Assembly: GCA_020847445.1 (NCBI GenBank) | Contig: JADLBY010000119.1 | Span: forward strand, 1 to 64,000 | Origin: Sphingomonadaceae bacterium | Lineage (GTDB): Bacteria > Pseudomonadota > Alphaproteobacteria > Sphingomonadales > Sphingomonadaceae | Reading direction: 5' to 3' | DNA length: 64,000 nt | Shown here: positions 62,740 to 64,000 of the stretch, in pieces | Layout of the letters: every line of letters starts with the position of its first letter | Numbering within the stretch: the first letter of the stretch is position 1 | Position numbers and translations under genes: made by a program | The notes under the pieces: generated by a model | Seen by the model: the letters and a program-made list of their open reading frames with translations, nothing else | Database searches by the model: none | Told to the model about the DNA's origin: nothing

Positions 62740-63957
62740 ATGAAAATCGTCCATATTGAAGACTTTGTGCACCCCGACGCCGGGTATCAACTGAACTCGC
62801 TTGCGCCGCTCCAGCGGGCACAAGGGCATGATGTGACGATTGTTACCGGGCAGTTGGACAAGATTCCCGACGACCTGACGGCATTTTTCGGTCGTGACAA
62901 TATCGAAGAGCGAGACCGGCAATTCGAGATCGAAACCGGAGTCAGGATCATCCGCTTGCCGCTGCTCGGCTTTTATAGTGGCCGTGCCATTTTCGCGCCG
63001 GGCCTTGTCCGCACAGTCAACAGCCTGCGTCCCGATGTTGCCTTCGTGCATTGCGAAGACACAGTAACCGGAATGACTTTTATTCGTCTGTCACGCTGGT
63101 TGCGCTACCCGATCGTGCTCGACTGCCATATGCTGGAGATGGCCTCACAGAACCGCTTTCGTGAGTATTTCCGCAAATTTTTCAGAATGTTCATAACGCC
63201 GATTATCCTCAAGGAGCAGATTCCGCTCATTCGCGTGGTGGAGAGCGACTTTGTCGAGAAATGCCTCGCTATTCCGCTGTCCCATACCGAATTGCTGTCC
63301 TTCGGCACCGACACGCATTTGTTCTCGCCTAGTGCAGACACGCGCGTTCGAATGCGGAGCGACCTGGGATTGGCCGACGATGCATTCGTCATCATGTACG
63401 CGGGAAAGTTTGAGGAAACCAAAGGCGGCAAGTTCCTGGCGGAGACACTTCGTGCGCGCTTCCCTGAAATCGGCGGAAGGCCGATAGAAGTGCTTGCTAT
63501 CGGCAATACAAACGGCAGTTATGGCGCTGAGGTGGAAGCCATTTTCGCGGAGTCCGAGAACAAGATCGTCCGGCGACCAACGGCCAAGTTCCGGGAACTC
63601 GCCCGCTATTATCAATGCGTCGACCTTGCGATCTTTGCCAAGCAATGCAGCATGAGCTTTTTTGAACTGCAATCCTGCGGTGTACCGGTGCTCTTCGAAT
63701 CCAACGAGATCAACAGCGGGCGCTGTTTCAATTCAAACGCCTTTTGCTTCGAACCGGGCAATATGGATGATTTTCGCGCAAAGATTATCGAATTGGCCGG
63801 AACACCGCCGGAGGTTTATCGGCGATATCGGACCAATGCCCGTCAGTACATATTGGACAATTTCGATTATGTACCTATTGCGCAACAGTTTACCGATGTG
63901 CTGACACGCGCAATCGCGGCGTGGAAAGCCAAAGGCCGTCCGACCTATTCTGATTAA
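62740..63957 (+). CDS. glycosyltransferase family 4 (GT-B fold)
   Basis: 405 aa, 20 bases after the polymerase-like gene. The N-terminal acceptor domain begins MKIVHIEDFVHPDAGYQLNS. The C-terminal donor domain has MYAGKFEETKGGKFLAETLR and the nucleotide-binding segment FFELQSCGVPVLFESNEINS, with the conserved Glu of GT4 enzymes. It would add a sugar to the lipid-linked repeat unit in the cytoplasm. Donor and acceptor are unknown. It ends 43 bases before the window edge; an ATG at 63993 may start the next gene. Confidence 0.85.
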   Translation: MKIVHIEDFVHPDAGYQLNSLAPLQRAQGHDVTIVTGQLDKIPDDLTAFFGRDNIEERDRQFEIETGVRIIRLPLLGFYSGRAIFAPGLVRTVNSLRPDVAFVHCEDTVTGMTFIRLSRWLRYPIVLDCHMLEMASQNRFREYFRKFFRMFITPIILKEQIPLIRVVESDFVEKCLAIPLSHTELLSFGTDTHLFSPSADTRVRMRSDLGLADDAFVIMYAGKFEETKGGKFLAETLRARFPEIGGRPIEVLAIGNTNGSYGAEVEAIFAESENKIVRRPTAKFRELARYYQCVDLAIFAKQCSMSFFELQSCGVPVLFESNEINSGRCFNSNAFCFEPGNMDDFRAKIIELAGTPPEVYRRYRTNARQYILDNFDYVPIAQQFTDVLTRAIAAWKAKGRPTYSD

Positions 63958-64000
63958 TATCCTGCGTCGCAGGCACCGTGAGAAAGCAAGAAATGATCCG

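Noticed and set aside
63993..64000. Start of another gene at the right edge
   Set aside because: Only ATG and two further codons are visible; not enough to support a feature.

Overview
The window looks like a high-GC alphaproteobacterium of the Sphingomonadales (Sphingomonas/Sphingopyxis/Novosphingobium type). This is inferred from the Ti-type TraA/TraC/TraD modules with DUF6118 partners, the paired czc and cop clusters, the large autotransporters and TonB receptor, and the polysaccharide locus; no rRNA or other strict marker is present, so the genus is left open.

Layout. Positions 1-109 hold the 5' end of a leftward gene. The 15-bp core tggtgacccctacgg occurs at 326-340 and 25558-25572, and again at 54719-54733 as the 3' end of an intact tRNA-Glu(UUC) gene. 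The simplest reading is two elements in tandem at one tRNA-Glu. Island 1 (about 326-25573) has its integrase at the left, two small helix-turn-helix genes, an eight-gene czc/CDF heavy-metal operon under a divergent MerR regulator, an eleven-gene copper operon headed by a CnrYXH-like ECF sigma system, divergent copCD, and a mobilization module (traD-traC, oriT, traA, DUF6118). Island 2 (about 25558-54734) starts with a mirror-image copy of that module. It then carries an autotransporter, a small Cys-rich protein, a Ser/Thr kinase convergent with an ECF sigma gene, a second autotransporter split by an IS1380-type element, a solitary P-II protein, a TonB receptor with an in-frame stop, an OmpW-like porin, a two-component pair, a third autotransporter, a DUF433/DUF5615 toxin-antitoxin pair, an AlpA-like regulator and a second integrase next to the tRNA. 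Right of the tRNA is chromosomal-type sequence: recJ, then a rightward polysaccharide cluster (4,6-dehydratase, aminotransferase, UDP-sugar 6-dehydrogenase, Wzy-like polymerase, glycosyltransferase).

How the genes work together. The metal genes form two leftward operons. One (about 11714 to 3124) is driven by a MerR-type promoter with a 19-bp spacer over a perfect dyad. The other (about 19085 to 12181) and divergent copCD share a twin promoter motif TGAGGG-N16-CGTAT, probably read by the operon's own ECF sigma. In island 2 the kinase/sigma pair sits between two autotransporter genes that share a nearly identical 80-bp leader, which suggests a kinase-controlled sigma regulon for surface proteins. 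Neither island shows type IV secretion or coupling-protein genes, so both look mobilizable rather than self-transmissible.
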